DNA of 64,000 nt from Paenibacillus oleatilyticus (lineage in GTDB: Bacteria > Bacillota > Bacilli > Paenibacillales > NBRC-103111), in the NCBI RefSeq assembly GCF_018998565.1, contig NZ_JAHNZO010000009.1, positions 1 to 64,000 of the forward strand, read 5' to 3'. Shown in pieces: positions 44,639 to 52,795 of this stretch; the first letter of the stretch is position 1, and the number at the start of each line of letters is the position of its first letter. Made by a program: the position numbers and the translations under genes. The notes under the pieces were generated by a model. That model ran no database searches. It had not been told where the DNA came from and worked only from the letters and a program-made list of their open reading frames with translations.

Positions 44639-46404
44639 AGTCGTTCGCGCACACTATGAGATGCGCCGGTCAAGCCTTTTGCAAAGTATACCGGTTCAAT
44701 AGACCCATCGTATTGCTGTCACTGTTCGTTTACATCGTAGTGGCTCTGCAATCCAACATCGGCATTTACTTAAGCAAGCAGATCGTAGACCAGCTCTCCG
44801 CGAATAATCTGTACCTGCTCTTGGGTAGCATCGCGCTTCTTCTCTCGTTTCAGGTTGTGCGGCTGCTGCTGGAAACGTACTCCCAGCTCAAAAGCAGACG
44901 GATGCATATGGCGTTTGCCGTTCATTGCGAGAACGAATTGGTCGATCTCGTTGCGAGGACGGAGTTGCTGGATAAGGAGCATCCCCAGTTTACGGGTGAT
45001 TTCTCTTATTGGTCCTTTATTAACGGCAAATATCTGGAATCGTATTCCACCGTGACCGGACTCGTCAAGCAGGGCTTGATCGCGGCGGTAAGTCTGGGCT
45101 ATCTGCTGTACTATCATCTGTACATCGGCCTGCTGGCGCTGCTCGTCGGTACGCTCAAGGGCATCTACGACCTTCGCGCCGTCCGGCGAAGGGTAGCGAT
45201 CAACGAAGAAATGATGAGGCAATCCCGGGGATATCATTATTATTTCGATGTATTGACGGGCTCCCAGACGCAGAAGGAAATGACGCTGTTTCAATTGGTG
45301 CCGTATTTCCGGGAGAAGTGGCTGCGCAAGAAGGACGAGGCCAACGCCTTGTCCATGCAGCTCGAAACCTTAAATCTGAAAAGACAAGCTTCCGGCGAAC
45401 TGCTGTCCATCATTAGTTCGGGCATTGTCATCGTGATCACCGCGCTGCTCATTTATAAAGGCTCGCTGACGATTGGAGATTACGTGGCCATCACGATGGC
45501 GCTAACGATGACGGAAAGCAATATTACGATGATGTTCGCCTCGATCTCAAGGCTGACGGAAAACGCCACCCATATCGAAAGGCTGAATAAGATCGAAAGC
45601 GACGTGCATGCCGCCGCCCGCCTGCCGGAGCAGGTCGGGCCCCGCCCATTCCGCTTTCAGGACGAGCTTCAAATCCGCAACCTGACGTTCCGTTATCCGA
45701 ATCGGGACGAGCCGGCGCTGACCGACATCAACGCGGAGATTCGCAAAGGCGAAATGATCGCCATCCTTGGGGAGAACGGCTCGGGAAAATCGACTCTGAT
45801 CAAGCTGCTGCTGGGTCTTTACCGGAGCGATACCGACGCCATACTGTACGACGGTGTGAGCGTCCGGACGATGGACCGGATCGGAATGTGGCACAAAACG
45901 AGCGCCGTCTTCCAGGATTACATCCGCTATATGACGGATGTGCGGGATAACATCGCCGTCGGCAATATTGCCGAGGCGCACAACACGGACAAGCTGCTAG
46001 CGGTACTCGCGAAGGTCGGGCTGTCCAAGACGTTCAAGCAAGGACTGGATACGAAGCTGGGAACGCTGGAGGATAACGCGGTTAACTTATCCGGCGGACA
46101 GTGGCAGCGGCTCGCTTTATCGCGCGTGTTTGTCTCTGAGGAGCACGAACTGGTCGTGTTTGACGAACCGACCTCCGCACTCGATCCGGTCAGTGAAGTT
46201 CGGCTGATGAATGAAATGCTTGAGCACTGCCGGGGCAAGACCGTAATTATGGTGTCCCATCGGGTGGGGATCGCGCGGAGAGCCGACCGTATCTTCGTGA
46301 TGGAGGGCGGGCGCATTGCCGAGGCCGGAACGCACGACGAGCTGCTTCACAAGCAAGGACTTTATCATGAGATGTGGCATCAGCAAAAGCAATGGTACGA
46401 CTAA
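44635..46404 (+). CDS. ABC exporter, fused permease and ATPase (peptide/bacteriocin type)
   Basis: 589-residue half-transporter. Five to six helices (about 20-300) are followed by an ATPase domain with Walker A GENGSGKSTLIKLL, Q-loop VFQDY, signature LSGGQWQRLALSR, Walker B ELVVFDEPTSALD and the H-loop VMVSHR-type MVSHRVG. There is no N-terminal C39 peptidase domain, so any substrate would be exported without leader cleavage by this protein. The subgroup resembles exporters found in lantibiotic and bacteriocin loci. Its likely cargo is the 59-residue peptide encoded three genes downstream. Confidence 0.9.
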   Translation: MKSFAHTMRCAGQAFCKVYRFNRPIVLLSLFVYIVVALQSNIGIYLSKQIVDQLSANNLYLLLGSIALLLSFQVVRLLLETYSQLKSRRMHMAFAVHCENELVDLVARTELLDKEHPQFTGDFSYWSFINGKYLESYSTVTGLVKQGLIAAVSLGYLLYYHLYIGLLALLVGTLKGIYDLRAVRRRVAINEEMMRQSRGYHYYFDVLTGSQTQKEMTLFQLVPYFREKWLRKKDEANALSMQLETLNLKRQASGELLSIISSGIVIVITALLIYKGSLTIGDYVAITMALTMTESNITMMFASISRLTENATHIERLNKIESDVHAAARLPEQVGPRPFRFQDELQIRNLTFRYPNRDEPALTDINAEIRKGEMIAILGENGSGKSTLIKLLLGLYRSDTDAILYDGVSVRTMDRIGMWHKTSAVFQDYIRYMTDVRDNIAVGNIAEAHNTDKLLAVLAKVGLSKTFKQGLDTKLGTLEDNAVNLSGGQWQRLALSRVFVSEEHELVVFDEPTSALDPVSEVRLMNEMLEHCRGKTVIMVSHRVGIARRADRIFVMEGGRIAEAGTHDELLHKQGLYHEMWHQQKQWYD

Positions 46405-46428
46405 TTCAGGCGAAAAGAGGGAGTAACG

Positions 46429-46887
46429 ATGTCGTTCAACCGTAAGCCGGGCGGATCAGCCGACAGCGGCCCGCCGATCGGTTCCGTGTTATCGGAGCTG
46501 CCGCCCCATATCAGCAATATCGGAACGCCGGCGGAGCCGGACGAAGCGACCGATACGGTGCTGCTGTTCGTGTCCACCTACTGCTCGCATTGCATCGATT
46601 TGCTTCCGTATATCAACGCGATGACGCGGAACCACCCGTCCTTTTCCTTCCGGCTCTTATCTACGGGCGACGAGGACGATCATCGAAGCATGATCGAATA
46701 TTTCGGATGGACATTCCCGGTTTGTTCGCTGGACCAGAGCGACATGGAGGCGTATTTTGCGGTGACGTATCTGCCCTTCGCTATCCTCGTCGACGACTCG
46801 GGAAAAGTGGCCGCCAAAGGAGTAGTCTATAATGCCGACGATTTCGAGCAGCTTGTGAAGGATTACGCCCGTCATGCGCTGGCTTGA
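46429..46887 (+). CDS. Second thioredoxin-like protein of the peptide cluster
   Basis: 152-residue thioredoxin-fold protein with CSHC in LLFVSTYCSHCIDLLPYINAM and YLPFAILVDDSGKV near the cis-Pro site. It lacks an obvious signal peptide. GAGGGAG precedes the ATG. Its sequence differs from the first thioredoxin-like protein of the cluster, so the two are not recent duplicates and may act at different steps (for example oxidation and isomerisation). Immediately before the Cys-rich peptide gene. Confidence 0.85.
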   Translation: MSFNRKPGGSADSGPPIGSVLSELPPHISNIGTPAEPDEATDTVLLFVSTYCSHCIDLLPYINAMTRNHPSFSFRLLSTGDEDDHRSMIEYFGWTFPVCSLDQSDMEAYFAVTYLPFAILVDDSGKVAAKGVVYNADDFEQLVKDYARHALA

Positions 46888-46953
46888 TAGTGGCATCCCG
46901 GTTTTTACACCTTAAGATAAAGCTTCATATTCCAATGAAAGGAGGTGAGAACC

Positions 46954-47133
46954 ATGTCTTGCACTGATCCGAAATGTCAAGTTGTATTGGAAAATGAAAC
47001 CTATTGTTACCTTAGCAGCTGCACCGCTGGCGGTACAAACTATCCGAAAATCATGGGCTCTAATAAGATTCTTGGCTGCGAAGATGGAAGAACGGTACCA
47101 TGCCATCAGGACAGAGTTGGCTGCTGCTACTAA
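46954..47133 (+). CDS. Cysteine-rich 59-residue peptide, candidate exported product
   Basis: A tiny gene with an exceptionally good ribosome binding site (AAAGGAGGTGA, six bases before ATG). The product has eight cysteines at positions 3, 8, 18, 23, 42, 50, 57 and 58, ending VGCCY, enough for four disulfides, plus Gly-rich TAGGTNY. It has no signal peptide, no double-Gly leader and no tryptophan. Its setting between thioredoxin-like proteins, an ABC exporter and a MauE-like protein suggests a leaderless, disulfide-bonded secreted peptide (bacteriocin, toxin or signal). An attenuator follows, allowing strong expression of this gene alone. I do not recognise the family. Confidence 0.8.
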   Translation: MSCTDPKCQVVLENETYCYLSSCTAGGTNYPKIMGSNKILGCEDGRTVPCHQDRVGCCY

Positions 47134-47142
47134 ACCGATTAG

Positions 47143-47176
47143 AGGAGGGGGATCATCCCTCTTCTCTTTTTATTCT
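47143..47176 (+). terminator. Attenuator after the Cys-rich peptide gene
   Basis: Stem AGAGGAGGG ... CCCTCTTCTC with a short loop, followed by TTTTTATT, ten bases after the peptide stop codon. This is the classic position for attenuating transcription beyond a highly expressed precursor gene. Confidence 0.8.
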
Positions 47177-47198
47177 TTCAAGAAACGAGGGATCTTTT

Positions 47199-47612
47199 TT
47201 GAAAGCTCAATTAATCGTATGCGACCGGATTACCCATAACGAACAGGCGAAGGGGCATCAGTTAGGTACCGTACTAAACCATCGGACGATTCCTGTTCTG
47301 CCGTATGCCTTGGATTTGTACGTTTTGCTCAAAATCTTTGATTTGCCGCAGGGAAAATCGATAGATACGCATTTTGAATTCAATAATGACCGTGGAGATC
47401 GGCTTGGCAAAACGGCGATGACCGTCCTCAGAAATTACCGAGCGGACGATCAAATTCCGGGCGTCGACAAAGATTTTGCATTTACGCTGGTGCTGACGGA
47501 GCCGGGAATCGTTCACATCAAGTGCTTTGCCGACGGCGAAGAAGCGGCATGGTATCCGCTGACGATCCGATTGCAGGAGGACAAGTTGCAAAAAACGTCT
47601 AGTACCGGATGA
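47199..47612 (+). CDS. Beta-rich cytosolic protein, DUF6941-like, in the peptide cluster
   Basis: 137-residue protein (from TTG 47199, six bases after ACGAGGGAT). The layout KAQLIVCDRITHNEQ ... IPVLPYALDLYVLLKIFDLPQG ... HFEFNNDRG ... FTLVLTEPGIVHIKCFADGE suggests a compact beta-sandwich similar to DUF6941, from pattern memory only. No export signal. Its function is unknown; within the cluster it might be a chaperone or immunity factor. The frame is open upstream across the attenuator, so the start is uncertain. Confidence 0.65.
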   Translation: MKAQLIVCDRITHNEQAKGHQLGTVLNHRTIPVLPYALDLYVLLKIFDLPQGKSIDTHFEFNNDRGDRLGKTAMTVLRNYRADDQIPGVDKDFAFTLVLTEPGIVHIKCFADGEEAAWYPLTIRLQEDKLQKTSSTG

Positions 47613-47626
47613 GGTGAGCGACGACG

Positions 47627-48127
47627 ATGACGGGTTTGATAGCGTATGTTCTGGACGTCACGATAGCGGTTCTGTTCTTCCTGCCCTTTTACATGAAGCT
47701 GCGCAGCTTCGAAGGTTTAAAAGTGGAAATTTATGCCTATGGGGTGCTGCCGGCATCCATGCTGTCTTTGGCGGCCTGTGCCGTTTTGATCACGGAGTTT
47801 TTGCTGTTTTTCTTGTTTGCAACGGGATTGGCGGAAGGCTGGAAACAAATCGCAGGGATCGGGCTGCTGTCCGTGTTTACTTGTTTGACCTGGAGAAAGA
47901 AAAAAAGCACCGGGACCGAAGCCTGCGCCTGCTATGGCGATGTCGGTTTTCTCAACCGGTTTCCCATCTATAGAAACCTTGTTCTTATTGGTATTTTGGT
48001 GATCGACGCAGGCTTGAAGCGGGAGCCGGCAGATGCTTACTTCATGCTTCATTCGCTTGTTTTGGTCATGGCGTTGTCGTTTACCGTTGAGCTCATGACG
48101 ATGCGTTGGAAAAGAAAAGAGGTCTGA
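47627..48127 (+). CDS. MauE/DoxX-family redox-associated membrane protein
   Basis: 166-residue membrane protein with about four helices. The conserved paired cysteines appear as TEACACYGDVG, matching the CXCFG-type motif of MauE, which helps form disulfides in the methylamine dehydrogenase small subunit. GAGGTGAG lies before ATG 47627. Together with the next gene it forms a MauE/MauD-like pair, here placed beside a Cys-rich peptide rather than a dehydrogenase. Confidence 0.85.
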   Translation: MTGLIAYVLDVTIAVLFFLPFYMKLRSFEGLKVEIYAYGVLPASMLSLAACAVLITEFLLFFLFATGLAEGWKQIAGIGLLSVFTCLTWRKKKSTGTEACACYGDVGFLNRFPIYRNLVLIGILVIDAGLKREPADAYFMLHSLVLVMALSFTVELMTMRWKRKEV

Positions 48128-48129
48128 CC

Positions 48130-48555
48130 ATGGCCGATCCGTTGTTTTTATGTACGTTGCTGTGGCTTGCCATAAGTGCAGCGGTACTTTACATCTTGAG
48201 AAGGCGGGAGCAAAGGGCAATTCAAGCGCAAGTCCGGCAGATCGGGCAGTTGGCGAATGAAACGAATGAGCTGATCTTATTCTTGGACTATACGGCCCCA
48301 GGCTTCAAGGAAATCGATGCTCTTTTGCTCTCGGACCCGCTGGGCAGGATTACCGTCGTTTTCACCGCTCCCGAATGGCTGATAGCCGCCAAATCCAAAA
48401 AGTGGGAGCGGCATTGCGTCGTGAACGCGAGCAGTCTGAACGTACCCTCCTTGGAAGTGAGCACGGCTTGCATCGTGAAGGATAAATATGGAAAATACCG
48501 TGTGTTCTACGAGGTCCCGGCTTTCCTAAGGCTGATGAGCCGGCCGAACACGTGA
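48130..48555 (+). CDS. Membrane-anchored MauD-like protein lacking CXXC
   Basis: 141-residue protein with an N-terminal helix (about 5-22: LFLCTLLWLAISAAVLYILRRRE) and an extracytoplasmic thioredoxin-like fold, suggested by LLLSDPLGRITVVFTAPEWLIA and VPSLEVSTACIVKDKYGKYRVFYEVPA. The usual CXXC is absent, so it may dock or position partners rather than do redox chemistry. ATG 48130 follows the MauE-like stop by two bases. This assignment is based on layout and neighbour. Confidence 0.65.
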   Translation: MADPLFLCTLLWLAISAAVLYILRRREQRAIQAQVRQIGQLANETNELILFLDYTAPGFKEIDALLLSDPLGRITVVFTAPEWLIAAKSKKWERHCVVNASSLNVPSLEVSTACIVKDKYGKYRVFYEVPAFLRLMSRPNT

Positions 48556-48680
48556 AATAGTTCATTTTTGTGTGTAGTAACTCCTTGTAAGGGAATGGCC
48601 GGACGCTTGCAGGATAGCCGCTCCAAAATTATCGGCAATATGCGCTAAAAGCCGCGAAAATAAGCTGCTATATCATTGCA

Positions 48681-48709
48681 ACGCCTGCCCTTTTGCGGCA
48701 GGCGTTTTG
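48681..48709 (+). terminator. Terminator between the peptide cluster and the UvrA-like gene
   Basis: Perfect 9-bp stem ACGCCTGCC / GGCAGGCGT with loop cttttgc, then TTTGT. It lies between two convergent genes, 126 bp after the last cluster gene. Confidence 0.82.
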
Positions 48710-48712
48710 TCG

Positions 48713-51004
48713 TTAATCGCCGTGGAGATGCCGCTTCAAGTAATGCCCTGTAAGCGAATGCGGATGCTCGATGAGCTGTTCGGGAACGCCTTCGAAGATG
48801 ACCGTCCCGCCCTCTTGTCCGGCTCCGGGACCCAAATCGACGATCCAATCGGCTTGACTGATCACGTCGAGGTTATGTTCGATCACGATCACCGTGCTGC
48901 CGTTGTCCACGAGCCGGTTCAGCAGGCCGATCAGGCGGTCGACATCGGAGAGATGCAATCCGGTTGTCGGTTCGTCGAAGACGTAGATTTGACCGCTGCG
49001 CTCCAGCTCGGCCGCGAGCTTCAGGCGCTGTCGTTCCCCGCCGGAGAGCGTGTTCAGCGGCTGCCCGAGCGTAATGTAGTCCAGCCCGACATCGCCTAGC
49101 CGCTCCAGAATGGTCCGAATCGCTTCCTCCCCAAAAAAGGTCCGCGCATCCGCTACACTCATCTCCAAAACCTCGTCGATCGATTTGCCGCGCAGCGTAT
49201 AGCTCAGAACCTCCTCGGTAAACCGGCGTCCTTGGCAGCCTTCGCATCGGCTGACGATCGGGTCCATGAAGGCAAGATCCGTATACGTGACGCCAAGCCC
49301 TTTGCATTCCGGACATGCGCCGTTGGAGTTGAAGCTGAACAACGTGGGGCTAACCCGGTTCGCTCGGGCAAACAGCTCGCGGATCGGGTCGAGCATCCCG
49401 GTGTAGGTCGCGGGATTGGAGCGCTTCGAGCCTTGGATGGCTCCTTGATCGATGAACACGGCTTCCGGATAATGCCGGGGCAGCACCTTGTTGATCAGCG
49501 TGCTTTTCCCTGAGCCCGCTACGCCGGTGACGACTGCCATCACGCCTTGCGGGATGCGGACGCTCACGTCTTTGAGGTTATGAAGAGAGGCGGGGCCGAT
49601 CACGAGCGAACCGGAAGGTTGTCTCGGCGGCGTCTTGAGCCGGGGCCGGCGGCCGAGATACGTTCCGGTCAGGGTGCCAGAAGCCGCCAGACCAGCCAGA
49701 TCGCCTTCGTAGACGATCCTGCCACCCTTGGCGCCTGCTTCCGGTCCCATATCGATCACATGGTCGGCGATGGCGATGACATCGGGATCGTGCTCCACAA
49801 CAAGGACCGTATTCCCTTTGTTCCGGAGACGCTTCATCAGAGAATTCAGCCGGTGAACGTCGTGAGGATGAAGTCCGATGCTCGGCTCGTCAAAAATGTA
49901 CGTGATATCCGTCAGACTGCTGCCAAGATGCCGCACCATTTTGACCCGCTGCGATTCGCCGCCGGACAGCGTGGACGTTTCCCGGTTAAGGCTAAGGTAG
50001 CCTAAGCCGACGGAAATCAGATGCTCCAGCCGTTCGACGATGGCGTCGACCATGGTTGCGGCGACAGGCGCGTCAATGGCGCGTATTAGGGGGGCGAGCT
50101 CGCTGATCTGCATGGCCGTGCAGTCCGCTATGCTCTTGTCATTGATTCTGCAGCCGAGCACCTCCTGATTCAGTCTGGCCCCCTTGCACAGAGGACAAGC
50201 ACCCCGGGTGACGATCCGATCGAACTCTTCCTTGTAGCGTGTTTTGGCCTCCTCGGATTCCTTGGTCAGAAAGCTCCGTTCGAAACGGGGAATCACACCT
50301 TCGTATTTAGAGGACGGCGGCCATCCGGGACCGGGATGCTTCAGCTTCATATCCGTTTTGTAAAGCAGCGTGTCCCATTCCTCGTCCGTATATTCTCCGA
50401 GCTTTTTATCGTTGTCGAATAATCCGGAACAAACATACCGTTTCCAACGCCATTCACCGGGGCGGAACGTGGGGAAACGGATGGCCCCCTCGTTCAGGGA
50501 CTTTTGCCGGTCGAGCAGCCGGTCGTGATCAATCGCCGCTACCGTTCCCAATCCTTCGCATTTGGGGCACATCCCGTGCGGATCGTTGAACGAAAAGGCA
50601 TTGGAATAACCGACGAACGGCTTCCCGATCCGGGAATACAGCAAGCGCAGCAAGGAGTAAATATCGGTGACGGTTCCAACGGTGGAGCGGACGTTGCCAC
50701 CGAGCCGCTTCTGATCGACGACGATCGCGACGGACAGATTATCCAGCGAGTCCACATCCGGCTGACCGTAATGAGGAAGACGGTGCCGGACGAAGCTGGT
50801 GAACGTTTCGTTGAGCTGGCGCTGCGATTCCGCGGCAATCGTATCGAAGACGAGCGAAGATTTGCCGGAGCCGGATACGCCCGTAAATACGGTGATCCGC
50901 TTCTTCGGTATGCTCACCGTCACGTTTTTCAGATTATTTTCCCTCGCGCCTGTAACGCGGATCAGATCGTGCCGGTTGTCGGGGGCGCCGTTTTGCAGGT
51001 TCAT
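48713..51004 (-). CDS. UvrA-like ABC ATPase (short, resistance-type)
   Basis: 763-residue paralogue of excinuclease subunit A; true UvrA is about 950. Two ATPase cassettes are complete: Walker A GVSGSGKSSLVFDT and GVAGSGKSTLINKVL, signatures STLSGGESQRVKMVRHLG and NTLSGGERQRLKLAAELE. Zinc-finger cysteines occur in GMCPKCEGLG, GACPLCKGARL and GACPECKGLG ... CEGCQGRRF. The missing length fits loss of the UvrB-binding region, as in the antibiotic-resistance group (DrrC/VarS-like). A MarR regulator sits just upstream in the same orientation. I chose the start at 51004 after AAGGAGG. Role in drug self-protection is inference. Confidence 0.9.
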   Translation of the reverse strand: MNLQNGAPDNRHDLIRVTGARENNLKNVTVSIPKKRITVFTGVSGSGKSSLVFDTIAAESQRQLNETFTSFVRHRLPHYGQPDVDSLDNLSVAIVVDQKRLGGNVRSTVGTVTDIYSLLRLLYSRIGKPFVGYSNAFSFNDPHGMCPKCEGLGTVAAIDHDRLLDRQKSLNEGAIRFPTFRPGEWRWKRYVCSGLFDNDKKLGEYTDEEWDTLLYKTDMKLKHPGPGWPPSSKYEGVIPRFERSFLTKESEEAKTRYKEEFDRIVTRGACPLCKGARLNQEVLGCRINDKSIADCTAMQISELAPLIRAIDAPVAATMVDAIVERLEHLISVGLGYLSLNRETSTLSGGESQRVKMVRHLGSSLTDITYIFDEPSIGLHPHDVHRLNSLMKRLRNKGNTVLVVEHDPDVIAIADHVIDMGPEAGAKGGRIVYEGDLAGLAASGTLTGTYLGRRPRLKTPPRQPSGSLVIGPASLHNLKDVSVRIPQGVMAVVTGVAGSGKSTLINKVLPRHYPEAVFIDQGAIQGSKRSNPATYTGMLDPIRELFARANRVSPTLFSFNSNGACPECKGLGVTYTDLAFMDPIVSRCEGCQGRRFTEEVLSYTLRGKSIDEVLEMSVADARTFFGEEAIRTILERLGDVGLDYITLGQPLNTLSGGERQRLKLAAELERSGQIYVFDEPTTGLHLSDVDRLIGLLNRLVDNGSTVIVIEHNLDVISQADWIVDLGPGAGQEGGTVIFEGVPEQLIEHPHSLTGHYLKRHLHGD

Positions 51005-51046
51005 CGGTTGGATTTCCTCCTTCTTCAAGAATGATGATTTAAGGAT

Positions 51047-51068
51047 ATTAGTTTCCAATCGGAAAATA
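51047..51068. promoter_or_regulatory. Candidate MarR operator before the UvrA-like gene
   Basis: TAGTTTCC-aatc-GGAAAATA is an inverted repeat between the MarR and UvrA-like genes. It shares TAGTTTC with the dyad overlapping the MarR promoter at 51569-51588, so both may be bound by this MarR. Confidence 0.4.
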
Positions 51069-51071
51069 TAT

Positions 51072-51518
51072 TTAAACGGATCGTGACTGATTGTCATCGA
51101 GAGCGGCCGCTATCTTTTGGCACAGCTCCGCAAAAATACTTTGTTCGCCGGGCGTAAGAACGGAGGCGGCGATTTCGGCAGCCTCGCGCCGGCTTGAGGC
51201 CGCACGCTCCAGAAAAGCTCGGCCGCTATCGGTGAGCGACGTCGTTTGTTCCCGCCGGTCTTCCTCGCGCGCCGTTTGCTCAATCAACTGCTTATCCTTT
51301 AAAACTCGGAGATTTTTTGAGGTAGCCGGGCGGGACATCCCCAGTATTTCGCCGATGAGCGAAGGCATCAGGGGACCGCGGATGCGCAGAATCTCCAAGA
51401 TGTCGTATTGTGCCCAAGTAAGCTGCTCCGGATTGATCCGGGTGCGTCTGGCGACCAGCACGCATTGGAGATGGGACAAAGCGTTTTCCAGCTCACCGGG
51501 TTGATCTGGCTGTATCAT
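51072..51518 (-). CDS. MarR-family transcriptional regulator
   Basis: 148-residue winged-helix repressor: WAQYDILEILRIRGPLMPSLIGEILGMSRPATSKNLRVLKDKQLIEQTAREEDRREQTTSLTDSGR. Dimerisation helices flank it. It lies 67 bp before the UvrA-like gene, same strand, and probably regulates it and itself. A very good promoter lies on the minus strand at 51557-51585. Confidence 0.92.
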   Translation of the reverse strand: MIQPDQPGELENALSHLQCVLVARRTRINPEQLTWAQYDILEILRIRGPLMPSLIGEILGMSRPATSKNLRVLKDKQLIEQTAREEDRREQTTSLTDSGRAFLERAASSRREAAEIAASVLTPGEQSIFAELCQKIAAALDDNQSRSV

Positions 51519-51556
51519 AGGAATACCCCCTGTCGATATCGTACGTTCTATTCGTC

Positions 51557-51588
51557 ATCGTATCAAAATAGTTTCTTTTTGGCAACTA
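51557..51588 (-). promoter_or_regulatory. Promoter of the MarR gene with overlapping dyad
   Basis: Reading the minus strand, TTGCCA and TACGAT are separated by 17 bp. The -35 box falls in the dyad TAGTT ... AACTA (51569-51588), a plausible autoregulatory site. Confidence 0.65.
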
Positions 51589-51694
51589 ATTGCGAAGGCC
51601 ATACGTGTCGTTCAAATTCAAAACGTAATCATGATCCTAAAGCTTCGGCATTATCGCACAGAGGCTTTTGAACATGTTGAGTTTGAAAATGGTA

Positions 51695-51750
51695 TTGACA
51701 CGACACTGAATGGTGTCCTATAATCGAACCGTCACCAAATGGTGTCCAAT
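51695..51750 (+). promoter_or_regulatory. Promoter and paired dyads of the ArsR operon
   Basis: Perfect TTGACA (51695-51700) and perfect TATAAT (51719-51724) with an 18-bp spacer. The spacer holds GACAC-tgaatg-GTGTC, and a second dyad CACCA-aa-TGGTG lies just downstream, both containing ATGGTGTCC. A repressor dimer bound to each would cover the promoter. The leader then runs 150 bp to the start codon without recognisable gene. Confidence 0.75.
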
Positions 51751-51899
51751 TGGGGGCGAGTCTTTTAGAAAAATTGGAATCTGAAAAAGTTTTACGTCCG
51801 AAGAGTCGCAAACTTTAGGGAGGTGATGAAATCAACGGTTGTCCCTTCGTACCATCAATAGATTTCTACGACAGAAAATAATATTTAGGAGAGGGTGTT

Positions 51900-52229
51900 G
51901 TGAGCGAGAACAACCAATTGCGGGATGTGTATGACGCGATTGCAGATCCAACCAGGCGCCGGCTGATTCGTCTGTTAGCAGAGGCAGAGGAGTTACCGCT
52001 TCACGAATTAACGGCACAGTTTCAAATGGGCCGGACAGCGGTATCCAAGCATTTGACAATCCTTAAAGAGGCCGGACTGGTCCTTGACCGAAAAGTCGGC
52101 AGAGAAACGCGATTTAGGCTTAACGCCTCTCCACTCCGAGAAATTCAGGATTGGGTGGCTTTCTATAGCAAGTTCTGGAGTACGAATATGCTGAACTTGA
52201 ACAAACTATTAGAGGAGGAAGAAGAATGA
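51900..52229 (+). CDS. ArsR-family repressor paired with SRPBCC protein
   Basis: 109-residue winged-helix protein: DVYDAIADPTRRRLIRLLAEAEELPLHELTAQFQMGRTAVSKHLTILKEAGLVLDRKVGRETRFRLN. No metal-binding cysteines are seen, fitting the ArsR subgroup paired with AHSA1/SRPBCC proteins. It starts at GTG 51900 after AGGAGAGG. Its end overlaps the next gene by four bases. Confidence 0.92.
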   Translation: MSENNQLRDVYDAIADPTRRRLIRLLAEAEELPLHELTAQFQMGRTAVSKHLTILKEAGLVLDRKVGRETRFRLNASPLREIQDWVAFYSKFWSTNMLNLNKLLEEEEE

Positions 52230-52648
52230 GTTTAACCTTATCCCTGGATTTTCAGTACAAGACATCGATCGTGAAGCTTTGGTCCGCTTTAACCGATTCA
52301 AGCAAGCTTGCCAAGTGGGTGGTCAACATCCATAACGGTCAGGCGATGGAAAATGATTTTAAGCCCGTCGTCGGACACCATTTTCAGTTTCGCACTCAAC
52401 CGACCGAGTGGTGGGACGGGATTGTTGACGGCGAAGTGCTTATCGTGGAAGCGCCAAACCGGTTGTCCTATACTTGGGCCAGCGGAGGGGAGAAGCACAC
52501 GGTTACCTGGACGCTGCAGGATTTAGGGGACGGAAAGGTTAACCTTCATCTCGAGCAAACCGGAATCTCCAATGAACCAGCACTCAATGGAGCCAAGTAT
52601 GGCTGGAGTAAATGGTGCGGCGAACTTGAAAAGGTATTGGAACAATAA
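52226..52648 (+). CDS. SRPBCC (AHSA1-like) domain protein
   Basis: 140-residue single-domain protein with the START-like ligand pocket layout: SIVKLWSALTDSSKLAKWVV ... GHHFQFRTQP ... GEVLIVEAPNRLSYTWAS ... VTWTLQDLGDGKVNLHLEQTGI ... WSKWCGELEKVL. Such proteins bind hydrophobic small molecules and often sit behind an ArsR repressor, as here (ATGA overlap). Ligand unknown. Confidence 0.9.
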   Translation: MSLTLSLDFQYKTSIVKLWSALTDSSKLAKWVVNIHNGQAMENDFKPVVGHHFQFRTQPTEWWDGIVDGEVLIVEAPNRLSYTWASGGEKHTVTWTLQDLGDGKVNLHLEQTGISNEPALNGAKYGWSKWCGELEKVLEQ

Positions 52649-52795
52649 CCGCATTCGGTACGAAAACATCTTCTTCCTCAGTGTTAAGCTAACGGATGAC
52701 TACAGCTTATTAAAATTGCGGAGCAGCTGCCAGCAAAACTCGGCAGCCTTGTTCTGCTTAAGGGCAGGTAATACACATAAAGCGGGGCGAGATTG

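Noticed and set aside
46954..47133. Cys-rich peptide as a methylamine-dehydrogenase small-subunit relative with tryptophan-derived quinone
   Set aside because: The peptide has no tryptophan and is far shorter, and no large-subunit gene is present; only the Mau-like helpers are shared.
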